From: Pseudorhodoferax sp. Leaf267
GTDB lineage: Bacteria; Pseudomonadota; Gammaproteobacteria; Burkholderiales; Burkholderiaceae_C
Direction of reading: 5' to 3'
Assembly: GCF_001422405.1 (NCBI RefSeq)
Contig: NZ_LMMV01000012.1
Location: 1 to 64,000, forward strand
DNA: 64,000 nucleotides
In this document: piece after piece, positions 1 through 10,431 of the stretch
Layout of the letters: each line of letters begins with the position of its first letter
Numbering within the stretch: the stretch's first letter is position 1
The notes under the pieces: model-generated
What the model was told of the DNA's origin: nothing
Database searches by the model: none
Seen by the model: only the letters and a program-made list of their open reading frames with translations
Program-made: the position numbers and the translations under genes

Positions 1-168
<168 letters not shown>

Positions 169-190
169 GCAGCTCCAGCCCCTCGGCTGA

Positions 191-1039
191 TCAACCCAGT
201 TCGAGGACCACCGGTTGGTGGTCCGACAGCTGGGTTTTTTCATCCACCATGAGTTGGCGCACGCGCGGTGCCAGGTCCTCGCTCAGGTAGAAAAAGTCGC
301 AGCTGATCGGCTCCGGCCCGTAGCGCCGGTCGAACACCCGGAAGGTCGGCGCATGCGCGTCGCCGGCATGGGCCACGGTCCACGCATCGACCAGCCGCGT
401 CGTGTCGTGCGGCCCCGCGGCCTGCAGCACGCGGTATTCCTCGTCCACCGTCTCGAAGTTGAAGTCGCCGCACAGCACGGCGCTGGCCGTGTGGCGCTTG
501 TTCTGGAACGGGCCACCACTCTCGTCGTCCAGCGGCGGCTGCGCGGCATGGCCGCAGGCCTGGCGGTGCAGATCTACCAGCGCATGGGCCTGGGCCATGC
601 GCTGGCGCTTCGAATAGAACTCCAGGTGCGTGGTCATGATGCGCACCGGGCCGAATGGCGCGGATACCGTCACGCTGGTGCACATGCGCGGCATGGAGCG
701 CACGCCGCCATCGGCCGGCCAGGGCAGGGCGTGGTGCTGCACCTGCTCCACCTGCAATCGCGTGGCGACCAGGTTGCCAAAGCGCTGGCGCTGGCCGTCG
801 CGGCCTCGCTCGTCGACCGCGGCGCCAAAGAACACCGCGAAGCCCGGCAGCAACGCGCGCACGCGCGCCACCTGGTCGAAGCCGGCATTGCCGGTCAGCC
901 CCGCGTAGTCGATGGCCACCTCCTGCAGGCACAGCACGTCGGCATCGCACCAGGCTTGCGCATGCCGGATCACGCGGTCCACGTCGACCACGTCGTCCAG
1001 GCCGCAGAACCATTGCACGTTCCAGGTCAGGATCTTCAT
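191..1039 (-). CDS. Endonuclease/exonuclease/phosphatase (EEP) family protein
   Basis: Metal-dependent phosphodiesterase fold of the EEP superfamily (DNase I, exonuclease III and inositol phosphatase relatives), about 282 residues. Visible landmarks in order are N-terminal LTWNVQW (Asn ligand), LQEV (metal-binding Glu), TTHLE, CGDFNFE (catalytic Asp/Asn) and the C-terminal SDHQPV (catalytic Asp-His). The start is chosen at the ATG giving MKILTWNVQ because it has GGAG six bases upstream and matches where the fold begins. An upstream in-frame ATG at 1099 overlaps the sigma factor stop as ATGA and could give a 20-residue extension, so translational coupling is possible. It is the last gene of the long minus-strand array. 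The substrate cannot be told from sequence. Confidence 0.85.
   Translation of the reverse strand: MKILTWNVQWFCGLDDVVDVDRVIRHAQAWCDADVLCLQEVAIDYAGLTGNAGFDQVARVRALLPGFAVFFGAAVDERGRDGQRQRFGNLVATRLQVEQVQHHALPWPADGGVRSMPRMCTSVTVSAPFGPVRIMTTHLEFYSKRQRMAQAHALVDLHRQACGHAAQPPLDDESGGPFQNKRHTASAVLCGDFNFETVDEEYRVLQAAGPHDTTRLVDAWTVAHAGDAHAPTFRVFDRRYGPEPISCDFFYLSEDLAPRVRQLMVDEKTQLSDHQPVVLELG
193..240 (+). terminator. Rho-independent terminator of the thiolase gene, inside the convergent gene
   Basis: The outer arms AACCCAG (193-199) and CTGGGTT (230-236) and the inner arms GGACCACC (205-212) and GGTGGTCC (217-224) pair perfectly around a GGTT loop. A run of six T follows at 235-240 on the plus strand. The element lies within the last codons of the opposite-strand gene 191-1039, so the same bases encode that protein's C-terminus. 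Confidence 0.8.
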
Positions 1040-1095
1040 CGCGGCTCCATGGGTGGGCGCGCCAGTGTCGCATGCCACCGCCGGCCTCATGCTCG

Positions 1096-1992
1096 TCATG
1101 GGCGCGAAGCGATGCGTGCCAACTTCTCTGGATTGCGCACTGCATAGATCGCGACGATGCGCTCGCCATCCGACACGAACGCCTGGGCGGATTCCAGCAC
1201 GCCGTCGACGTAGCGCAGCAGGCCGGGCTCGCCATTGACGGTGGCCGCTCGGTAGACCAGCCCATCGCCGAAGCGCCGCGTGCCCGCGAAGAACAGGTTG
1301 GCGATGCGGAACGCGCCGCGCAGCACCTTGCCGAACGAGGGCACCCGGCCGCCGCCGTCACCGACCAGTTCGGCGTTCTCGGCCAGCAGAGCCTGCATGG
1401 CATCGCGCTGGCCGCTGCGCGCGGCGGCGATGAAGCGTTCGAGCACGCGCCGGTGCGCCTCCCGCGGCACGGCAAAGCGCGGCTGCTCGCGCCGCACGCG
1501 CTCGGCGGCCCGGTGCACCAGCTGGCGGCAGGCCGCCTCGCTCTTGCCCAGCGTGGCGGCGATGTCGGCGTAGTCCTGGTCGAACACCTCGCGCAGCAGG
1601 TAGGCGGCGCGCTCCTCAGGTGCCAGGCGCTCCAGCACCCACATCAGCGCCACCGACAGCTCGCCAGCCTGCTCAGCCGCAGCCTCGGGCGTGTGCTCGT
1701 CCAGCTGCACCAGCGGCTCGGGCAGCCAGAAGCCCACGTAGGCCTCGCGCTCGACCTTGGCCGCGCGCAGCCGGTCGATCGCCAGCCGCGTGGCCACGGT
1801 GACGAGCCAGGCTTCGGCCGATGCCAGCGTGCCGTGTTCGGCCGCTTGCCAGCGCAGCCAGGTGTCCTGCACCAGGTCGTCGGCATCGGCGCGCGTGCCC
1901 AGCATGCGGTAGCCGATCGCGAACAGGCGCGGGCGCAGTGTGGTGAAGAGGTCGTCCGTGGCAATTGCCGTGTCGGCTGGGTCGGCGGGCAA
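1096..1992 (-). CDS. ECF41-type RNA polymerase sigma factor with SnoaL-like C-terminal domain
   Basis: A 298-residue extracytoplasmic-function sigma factor. Region 2 is visible as YRMLGTRADADDLVQDTWLRW (split here only for naming), and region 4 as a helix-turn-helix around DIAATLGKSEAACRQLVHRA. The C-terminal part is an NTF2/SnoaL-like extension. Three motifs known for the ECF41 group are present: WLPEPL in the linker, DGGGRV in the extension, and NPEKL near the end; that extension is known to tune sigma activity without a classical anti-sigma factor. The apparent start is TTG at 1992, four bases after the stop of the HD-GYP gene, so it is probably read from the same message. ECF41 genes usually neighbour a small oxidoreductase; none is seen here. 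Confidence 0.85.
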   Translation of the reverse strand: MPADPADTAIATDDLFTTLRPRLFAIGYRMLGTRADADDLVQDTWLRWQAAEHGTLASAEAWLVTVATRLAIDRLRAAKVEREAYVGFWLPEPLVQLDEHTPEAAAEQAGELSVALMWVLERLAPEERAAYLLREVFDQDYADIAATLGKSEAACRQLVHRAAERVRREQPRFAVPREAHRRVLERFIAAARSGQRDAMQALLAENAELVGDGGGRVPSFGKVLRGAFRIANLFFAGTRRFGDGLVYRAATVNGEPGLLRYVDGVLESAQAFVSDGERIVAIYAVRNPEKLARIASRP

Positions 1993-1996
1993 GGGC

Positions 1997-3102
1997 TCAG
2001 TCCTCGTCGCGGTGCGTGGTGGCGATCACGTTGAAGTCGTCTGCCACGGCCACGAAGGCGTCCACGATGTCGGGATCAAAGTGCTTGCCCCGGCCCTCCA
2101 CGACGATGCGGCATGACTCCTCGTGGCTGAAGGCCGGCTTGTACACGCGCTTGCTGATCAGCGCGTCGTAGACGTCGGCCAACGCCATGAGCCGCGCCGC
2201 GACCGGGATCGCGTCGCCGGCCAGGCCCAGCGGGTAGCCCGAGCCGTCCCATTTTTCCTGATGGCTGTACGCGATCTCCTTGGCCAGCGTCAGGAAGTCC
2301 ACCCTCATGCCCAGGCGCTTCTCGGCGTCCTCGATCGCCGCACGCCCCAGCGTGGTGTGGCTCTTCATGATCTCGAATTCTTCGGGCGTGAGCTTGCCGG
2401 GTTTGAGCAGGATGTTGTCCGGGATGCCGACCTTGCCGATGTCGTGCAGCGGTGCCGACTTGTAGAGCAGCTCGATGCAGCGCTCGGTCAGGAACTTGGA
2501 GAAGCGGGCATGCGTGCGCAGTTGCTCGGCCAGCCGCCGCACGTAGAGCTGCGTGCGGCGGATGTGCGCGCCGGTCTCGTTGTCGCGCGTCTCGGCCAGC
2601 GAGGCCATGGCCATGATGGTCACGTCCTGCACCGCCTGCACCTCGGCCGTGCGCTTGGCGACCTCGCTCTCCAGGTAGGCGCTCTTGTCGCGCAGGAAGT
2701 CGGCGTTGGCCTTGAGCGTCAGGTGGGCATGCACGCGGGCCAGCACGATGGGCGGGCTGATCGGTTTGGTGATGTAGTCGGCCGCGCCCAGCTCCAGACC
2801 GCGCGTTTCGTCCTCCACCTCGGAGCGCGCGGTCAGGAAGATCACCGGGATATCGCGCGTGCGCGGCTCGGCCTTCAGCCGACGGCAGACCTCGTAACCG
2901 TCGATGTCCGGCATCATGATGTCCAGCAGGATCAGGTCGGGCGGAGTTTCTGAATTGGCGATGCGCAGGCCGCGCTCGCCGTGGTTGGCCACCTTGACCT
3001 TGTAGTGGTCCTTGAGCAGCGCGCTCATGAGCGACAGGTTGTCCGGCGTGTCGTCCACCACCAGCACGGTGGCCAATTTGGGCGGTTCGATCCAAGCGTC
3101 CA

Positions 3103-3106
<4 letters not shown>
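1997..3106 (-). CDS. Response regulator with HD-GYP cyclic-di-GMP phosphodiesterase domain
   Basis: 369 residues, RpfG-like. An N-terminal receiver domain (about 12-130) has the acidic pair VVDD and phospho-acceptor Asp62 in LLDIMMP. A helical linker follows, then an HD-GYP domain with the HDIGKVGIP metal motif and the GSGYP signature. HD-GYP domains hydrolyse cyclic-di-GMP; the receiver suggests control by phosphorylation. The start ATG overlaps the stop of the diguanylate cyclase gene (ATGATGG context), so synthesis and breakdown enzymes are translationally coupled. The partner kinase is not identified, though two hybrid kinases with Hpt domains lie about 15 kb away. Function is secure at family level. 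Confidence 0.92.
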
Positions 3107-4662
<1,556 letters not shown>

Positions 4663-4675
4663 GCTCGTCCTTCCA

Positions 4676-7600
4676 TTACAGCGCGCCGTCAGCCGAGCGT
4701 GGCGCATCGCTGCCCTGCGTGTCCTTGCCATCATCGACCAAGGCCGGCGCCGTGTGTGGCTCACCGCGCACCCGCTGCCTGCGACGCGTGAGCACCGGCA
4801 GCGGATCGAAGGGCCTCCAGGCTGGCGAAGCGGCCAGCAGGCTGGCCACCAACGCACTGCCGCGGCTGGCCCAGAACACCGCGCCCAGCGAGATCACCAG
4901 CCCGCCAACCAGCACGTTGTCGACGTCGATGGCAGCACGCACCGCGCTGTCGCTGCTGCCGACCGGCTCGGCTGCCGTGATTCTCGCGCGCAGATGGCTG
5001 CCGTTGCCGACCACCGATGCCAGGCCCGCCGCGTCCGCAGCATCGCGCAGCAGCATTGCGAGCACGTCGTCGGCCCGCTCGTGCTGCAGCCGGCTGCTGT
5101 GCACGCTGGCCCAGTCCATGCGCTGCACGCGGGAGGCGCGCAGCGCGGCGTCGAAGGTCGAGCCGGCCAGCACCGCCGGGGCCGGCACCGTGCCCGGCGC
5201 GCGGTCTTGCAGGGCCCAGGCGCCGGTGCTGTCCGTGCCGTCGACGCCACCCGCTTTTTCAGGGCGACCGGTTCCACCGGCGCCACCGGTCCCGTCCAGC
5301 TCCGTGGCCCCGCCACCGCTGCCCAGGAGGGCCGGCAGCCGCACCGGGCCCAGCGGGCTGCCGGGCGCCACCGCGAGGGGCACGATGGTGACCGGCGCAA
5401 TGGGGTCCGGCGGCAGGCCCGGCCCCAACGAGTCCCCGGGTTCCGCGATGACGGGGGGCAGCACCTGCACGTACACCATCTGCGTGGCGAACAGTGTGCC
5501 GTTGCTGGCGCGCACCAGCACCTCGTACCGGTTGTCGCGCCCTGCGTCGCGCGGCAGGTCGTAGCGTGGCGGGGCTGTGAAGCGCAGCGCGCCCGTTGCC
5601 GCGTCGATCTCGAACTGCGCGGCGTCGGCACCCCCGGCGATGCTGTAGGCCAGCGTGCGGCCCATCGGATCGGTGGCGGCCACGGTCGTGATCGGCACCT
5701 GCTCTTGCGCCACGTCCACGGTGCTGCTGTCCGCGGCGAACACCGGCGGCAGGTCGACGGGGTCCTGCCGCAGGCGCACGGCCACGCTGCGCACCAGCGT
5801 GCTCGCCGAGCCATCGGCGCTCGTGGCCTGGATGACGATGCCATGGCTGGCGGCCACGCGGCCGTCCAGCAGCCGGCCATCGGCCACGGTCACCACGCCG
5901 GTCGTGGCGTCGATGGTGAAGCGGCCACCGGCATCGTCCAGGAGCGTGTAGCGCACCGTGTTGTTCGTGCCGTCCGGGTCCACGGCATGGGCCGTGATGC
6001 CCACCGGCGTGCCGGTGGCGGCGCCCTCGGGCACGGTGTCGGCTGCCGGGTCCACGTCTGCCACCGGCCCGATCGCATGCTCGTTCGTGTCGGCCAGCAC
6101 GATGGTGAAGCCGGCAGTGGAGAACGAGCCGTCGGCCGAGTCGGCGCGCACGGTGATCTGGTGGCTGGAGGCTGCCTCGTAGTCCAGCCGGCTGCCATCG
6201 GCCACCGTCACCACGCCGCTCACCGGGTCGATGGTGAAGCGGCCACCGGCATCGTCGTTCAGCGTGTAGCGCACGGTGCTGTTGGTGCCATCGGGGTCGA
6301 CCGCATGCGCCGTGATGCCCACGGGCGTGCCGTTCGCTGGATGCTCGGCCACCGGCAGCCCGTTGCCGTTGTTGGTGCCCACCGTGCCGTAGACGCGGTT
6401 GCCCAGCAGGGCATTGCCCCGGGCGGCGCTGTCCTCGACCTGGATGCCGCTGGCGCCGCTGCCGCCCTGGTTGCTGAAGGCGACGAGGTTGCCCTCGCCC
6501 GCGCCGGTGCCGCCGATGAGGTTGTTGCTGCTGGCGCCCGACAAGCGGATGCCGTAGGTCTGCGCGCCCCAGTTGAGCGTTCCCGCCGCGTCGGTGCCGA
6601 TGGTGTTGCCCTGCACGGTGTTGCCGCTGGACGCGATCAGGATGAGGCCCGTAGCGCCCGCGCCCGCGATGCGGTTGCCGGCGGCCGCCGTGCCGATGGT
6701 GTTGTTGTCGCTCTGCTCGACCCGGATGCCGCTGGACACCGTGCCGATGCGTGTCGTGCCGTCGCCACTCAGGCCCACCCAGTTGCCCAGCACCTGGTTG
6801 CCCGAGGCCGACGCCGAGACGAACGCGATCTCGATGCCGTAGAAGGTCCCGGCCACCACGTTGCGGTCGGCGGCCGCCGTGCCGCCGATGGTGTTGCTGG
6901 CGCCCTCGACCAGGATGCCGGTGTCCTCGATGGTGGTGGTGCCCACGCCGCCGCCGGGTGCGAGCCGGCCCACGTAGTTCCCGGCGATGGTGTTGCCGTT
7001 GGAGCCTGGCTGGATCCAGATGCCGCTGCTCAGCCCGTTGGTGATGACCAGGCCGCGGATGGTGCTGCCGCTGGCGCCGGGGGTCAGCGTCAGGATCTGG
7101 TTGTCCATGCCGTTGCCGTTGAGCACGATGGCCGGCCGGCTGCCGTTGGCGGCGAAGCTGTCGTCCGTGCTGCCGTCGATGACGACCGGGCGGGCGATCT
7201 CCGGCAGGGGCGAGCCGAGCGTGATCGTGTGGGTTCCCGTGCCGCTGATGCCGAACTCGATGCGCAACGCCTGCGCGCCCGCCGCCGTGTTGTTCACCGC
7301 GATGAGCGCCTCGCGCAGCGAGATGCGTCCGTCGCTGCCCTTGCTGTCGAGCAGCGCGAACACGCTGCTGGTGTCGCCATTGACCGTGTCCGCATTGGTG
7401 TCCACCACAAGGACCGCGCTGGTGGTCACGCGGCTGAGCGAGAACTCCGAGGTGTCGGTGAAGCTGGTGTAGCCGGCCACCGAGCGCGTGGCCGTGGCCG
7501 AGATCACATGGCCGACCGGCACGGCCGTGCCGGTCAGCACGGCCGAGAAGCTGGCGTTGCCCGAGCCGTCGGTGGCGACGTCCACGTAGCCCAGGTAGGT

Positions 7601-9484
7601 CTGACCCTCGCCGTAGCCGCTGGGGTCGGCCGCGGGCGAGGAGAAGAACTCCAGCCTGTAAAAACCGTTGGCATTGGTGTTCAGCGTGCCGGCCACCTGC
7701 ACCAGACCGGCGCCGTCCGTGCGGGCCTGCGTCAACACCGGGTGGTTCTGCAGGTTGTTGGCGCCACTGTCACCGTCACCGGTGTCGTTGGCCGTGACGC
7801 CGTTGGTGCCCAGGTCGATGCCCAGCCCCCCGCTGCCGTAGATGCGGTTCGCGGAGAAGGTGTTGCGCACGACGCCCGCGTCGGAGGCGTTGATGCCGTC
7901 CGAGGAGGTGACGCTCTGCCCGCTGAAGGCGATCACGTTGCCTTCCACACGCGTGTCGGTCGCTGCCCCGGAGCCGGGGTCTTCCAGCAGCACGCCGTTT
8001 CCGAGCATGCCCCAGTTCGCCGTGCCGGCCAGGTCGGTGCCGATGCGGTTGCCCTGGATCAGCGTGCCGGTGGAGGGGCCGTCCACCTCGATGCCGGTGG
8101 AGGCGTTGGCGATCCAGTTGCCGGCGCCCGCACCGAGGCCGCCGATGACGTTGTTGTCCCCGCCGCCCAGTACGCCGATGCCGGTGGAGCCAGTGCCCGG
8201 CGCCGTCGTGCCGTCGGGCAGGACGCCGATCCAGTTGCCGCGCACGACATTGTTGTCGGCCGCCTCGAAGGTCATGCGGATCGCCGTGGAGCCCGCGTTG
8301 GTGATGACGTTGCGGTCCGCCAGGGTGTTGCCGCCGATGGTGTTGGACGACCCTTCGATCCAGATGCCGGACGCGCCCACGCCGGTGGCCAGCGCGGCGC
8401 CGTTGGCGCCCACGCCGCCGATGAAGTTGCCCGCGATGGTGTTGCTGTCCGATCCGGCCTGGATCAGGATGCCGCTTTGCTGGAAGTTGGTGATGACCAG
8501 GCCGCGGATGGTGCTGCCATCGGCCGTGCTGGAGAGCGTGAGGCCGTTGGCGTTGAGGTTGTTGCCATTGAGCACGATGGCCGGCCGGTTGCCGTTGGCA
8601 GCAAAGCTGTCGTCGGTGGTGGCGTCGAGGGTCACCCGGTCGGTGATGGTCGGCAGCGCGCTGGACAGGTTGATGGTGTGCACCCCCGTGCCCGGGATGT
8701 TGAAGGCGATGGTGTCGTCGACCGTGGTGGTGGCGTTGGAATCCAGGATCGCCTGGCGCAGCGAGCCGGCGCCGCTGTCGGCCGTGTTGGTCACGGTGTA
8801 GGTGGCCAGCAGCCCCTGCCATTGCGCCTGGGTCTGCAGGCCGAAGGCGAGCCGTGCCTCGATGGCGCCGGTCTGCATTTCCAGCGTCCAGTTGCCGCCC
8901 AGCGCGGCGGCGCCCGTCGCATCCTCGCTGGCTGCCACGTCGGCGCCCGTCAGCGCGGCCAGGCCCCGCACGAGCTCGCGCCCGTCGTCGGTGGATGCCA
9001 CGTCGCAGCCATACAGCAGGATGTCGGCATCGCGGCCCAGACGGAGTCCCCAGGCCGCGATCTCGTCGGCGCGCTGCAGCAGCGCCGGCGAGTCGAGCGC
9101 CTGCCGCCCCAGCAGCAGCTGGCCGGCACCGCCATGGCTGACCAGGTGCAGCGCGGCCACGTCGTCGCGGCCGGCCAGCGCGGTGCCGATCGCAGTGATG
9201 GCGTCTTCGTCCGCGCCGATGCGGATGGTGTCGATCGTCCGCCCGTCGCCGGCCTGCGCCGCGAAGGCGGCGGCCAGCGCGTCTGCGTCCTGCACGCGCT
9301 CGTCGATGAACACCAGCTCGGTAGCGGCGCGCGGGTCCTGCGGGACCATCTGGTCGTGCTCGCGCTCCTCGGCCTGGTGCAGCAGGGGGGCAGCCAGCAC
9401 CGCGCCCGGCGTATCAGCCGAGTAAAGGATGCGTCGCTCGATATCTTCTAGTTCTGGGCGCTGACGGGGGCTGTTCCTCTTCAT
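4676..9484 (-). CDS. Giant surface protein: LEPR-XLL-like N-terminus, DUF4347, beta-helix and cadherin-like repeats
   Basis: 1602 residues, the likely cargo of the neighbouring export genes. Residues 11-24 (LEDIERRILYSAD) resemble the LEPR-XLL motif that opens many very large repeat proteins. A DUF4347 domain spans about 55-215 with LHLVSHG and LLYGCD motifs. Two right-handed beta-helix blocks follow (about 235-560 and 700-1040), each opened by a SLREA/SLRQA-type segment and rich in NTIGG/NVIGG turns. Then come two near-identical cadherin-like repeats (about 1045-1245) and a third diverged one to 1350. A proline/glycine-rich stretch leads to one hydrophobic segment (about 1524-1552) and a basic tail, which would suit membrane retention. 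No ordinary Sec signal peptide is visible. It starts 16 bases after the adaptor gene. Adhesin or matrix role is inference. Confidence 0.85.
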   Translation of the reverse strand: MKRNSPRQRPELEDIERRILYSADTPGAVLAAPLLHQAEEREHDQMVPQDPRAATELVFIDERVQDADALAAAFAAQAGDGRTIDTIRIGADEDAITAIGTALAGRDDVAALHLVSHGGAGQLLLGRQALDSPALLQRADEIAAWGLRLGRDADILLYGCDVASTDDGRELVRGLAALTGADVAASEDATGAAALGGNWTLEMQTGAIEARLAFGLQTQAQWQGLLATYTVTNTADSGAGSLRQAILDSNATTTVDDTIAFNIPGTGVHTINLSSALPTITDRVTLDATTDDSFAANGNRPAIVLNGNNLNANGLTLSSTADGSTIRGLVITNFQQSGILIQAGSDSNTIAGNFIGGVGANGAALATGVGASGIWIEGSSNTIGGNTLADRNVITNAGSTAIRMTFEAADNNVVRGNWIGVLPDGTTAPGTGSTGIGVLGGGDNNVIGGLGAGAGNWIANASTGIEVDGPSTGTLIQGNRIGTDLAGTANWGMLGNGVLLEDPGSGAATDTRVEGNVIAFSGQSVTSSDGINASDAGVVRNTFSANRIYGSGGLGIDLGTNGVTANDTGDGDSGANNLQNHPVLTQARTDGAGLVQVAGTLNTNANGFYRLEFFSSPAADPSGYGEGQTYLGYVDVATDGSGNASFSAVLTGTAVPVGHVISATATRSVAGYTSFTDTSEFSLSRVTTSAVLVVDTNADTVNGDTSSVFALLDSKGSDGRISLREALIAVNNTAAGAQALRIEFGISGTGTHTITLGSPLPEIARPVVIDGSTDDSFAANGSRPAIVLNGNGMDNQILTLTPGASGSTIRGLVITNGLSSGIWIQPGSNGNTIAGNYVGRLAPGGGVGTTTIEDTGILVEGASNTIGGTAAADRNVVAGTFYGIEIAFVSASASGNQVLGNWVGLSGDGTTRIGTVSSGIRVEQSDNNTIGTAAAGNRIAGAGATGLILIASSGNTVQGNTIGTDAAGTLNWGAQTYGIRLSGASSNNLIGGTGAGEGNLVAFSNQGGSGASGIQVEDSAARGNALLGNRVYGTVGTNNGNGLPVAEHPANGTPVGITAHAVDPDGTNSTVRYTLNDDAGGRFTIDPVSGVVTVADGSRLDYEAASSHQITVRADSADGSFSTAGFTIVLADTNEHAIGPVADVDPAADTVPEGAATGTPVGITAHAVDPDGTNNTVRYTLLDDAGGRFTIDATTGVVTVADGRLLDGRVAASHGIVIQATSADGSASTLVRSVAVRLRQDPVDLPPVFAADSSTVDVAQEQVPITTVAATDPMGRTLAYSIAGGADAAQFEIDAATGALRFTAPPRYDLPRDAGRDNRYEVLVRASNGTLFATQMVYVQVLPPVIAEPGDSLGPGLPPDPIAPVTIVPLAVAPGSPLGPVRLPALLGSGGGATELDGTGGAGGTGRPEKAGGVDGTDSTGAWALQDRAPGTVPAPAVLAGSTFDAALRASRVQRMDWASVHSSRLQHERADDVLAMLLRDAADAAGLASVVGNGSHLRARITAAEPVGSSDSAVRAAIDVDNVLVGGLVISLGAVFWASRGSALVASLLAASPAWRPFDPLPVLTRRRQRVRGEPHTAPALVDDGKDTQGSDAPRSADGAL
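5881..6331 (-). repeat. Direct DNA repeat encoding two cadherin-like modules
   Basis: Two copies of about 133 bases, at 5881-6013 and 6199-6331, are offset by 318 bases (106 codons) and closely similar. Each encodes the same stretch beginning TPVGITAHAVDPDGTN and continuing through GRFTID and GVVTVADG. The DNA-level similarity suggests recent duplication or gene conversion inside the giant protein gene, a usual source of length variation in adhesins. Confidence 0.85.
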
Positions 9485-9500
9485 GGACGGTGGCAGCGCG

Positions 9501-10418
9501 CTAGCGGGTCGCGGTGCCGGTGGGCGTGAGCGTGGCGGGCGCGGCGGCGCGCAGGCCTAGATCGACCTTGCAGCGCAGGCCGGCGGGCAGTGCATGGTCG
9601 GCGTTGGGCAGGTCCAGCCGCAGGCGGAAGGTGTTGCTGGCCGGGTCCAGCACCTGGTCGATCTGCGCGATGCGCGCGCTGCGCGGCGTGGTGCCGGCCA
9701 GCTCGGGCACCACCTGCACCTGCTGGCCCTGGCGCAGCTGGCCGAACAGCGTCGTGGGCGCGACCACTTCCACGCGCAGGTGGGCGATGGCGGCGATCTT
9801 CACCAGGGGCTTGTCCTCGAAACGCTCGCCCAGGTTGGCGTAGCGCTCGACGATCACGCCATCGAAGGGCGCGCGCAGCACGCGCTGGTCGGTCTGCGCG
9901 CTGGAGACGACCAGCTCGCGCGCCGCGGTGCGCAACGCGTCGCGGGCCTGGGCCAGGCGCTCGTTGGCCACCTTGTATTCCGCGTGGGCCTGCTCCACGG
10001 CCTGGGTGGAGACGAAGTTCTCTTCCTTCAACGAGCGTGCCCGATCCAGCCGCAACTGGGCCAGCTCGCGGCCGGCCTCGGCGCCGCGCAGCTCGGCCTC
10101 GCTCTGCGCGCGCGAGCGCACCAGGTCGGCGTTGGCGCGTTCCACGTCGGAGCGCAGCCGCGCGAGGATCTGGCCCTTGCGCACGGCGTCGCCGCGCTCG
10201 ACCTCGAGTGTCTCGACCACGCCGATCACGGCGCTGCCGACATCGGCCACCTGCGAGGGCAGGATCAGGCAGGCCAGCGCCTGCATGGGGGGCGACGTGG
10301 CGGGCTGCTGCTGCGCGTCCACGGCCCAGGGCGCGGCGGCCAGCACCGCGCTGGCCAGGACGAGAGGGCGGCGCCGTGCGGCCGGTTCGTGCGGGCGCAG
10401 CGGAGGATGGGTGTGCAT
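9501..10418 (-). CDS. Periplasmic adaptor of the HlyD/RND family
   Basis: 305 residues. An N-terminal signal peptide is visible (basic n-region, hydrophobic core, cleavage near VDAQQQ). A biotinyl-lipoyl-like half motif (GVVETLEVERGDAVRKGQIL) is followed by a helical hairpin rich in Glu, Arg and Ala (about 85-165), the second lipoyl half (LRAPFDGVIVERYANLGE) and a beta-barrel domain. Such proteins bridge inner-membrane exporters to an outer-membrane channel. No RND pump or TolC-type gene is adjacent; the neighbours are the SecA-like ATPase (13 bases upstream) and the giant surface protein (16 bases downstream). That context makes an adaptor for protein export more likely than a drug efflux role, but this is inference. 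Confidence 0.85.
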   Translation of the reverse strand: MHTHPPLRPHEPAARRRPLVLASAVLAAAPWAVDAQQQPATSPPMQALACLILPSQVADVGSAVIGVVETLEVERGDAVRKGQILARLRSDVERANADLVRSRAQSEAELRGAEAGRELAQLRLDRARSLKEENFVSTQAVEQAHAEYKVANERLAQARDALRTAARELVVSSAQTDQRVLRAPFDGVIVERYANLGERFEDKPLVKIAAIAHLRVEVVAPTTLFGQLRQGQQVQVVPELAGTTPRSARIAQIDQVLDPASNTFRLRLDLPNADHALPAGLRCKVDLGLRAAAPATLTPTGTATR

Positions 10419-10431
10419 GGTGTCGACCTTC

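Noticed and set aside
5881-8700. Repetitive DNA that might suggest a CRISPR-like or tandem repeat array
   Set aside because: The repeats are coding, of protein-module length (106 codons) or of beta-helix turns, with no short identical units or unique spacers.
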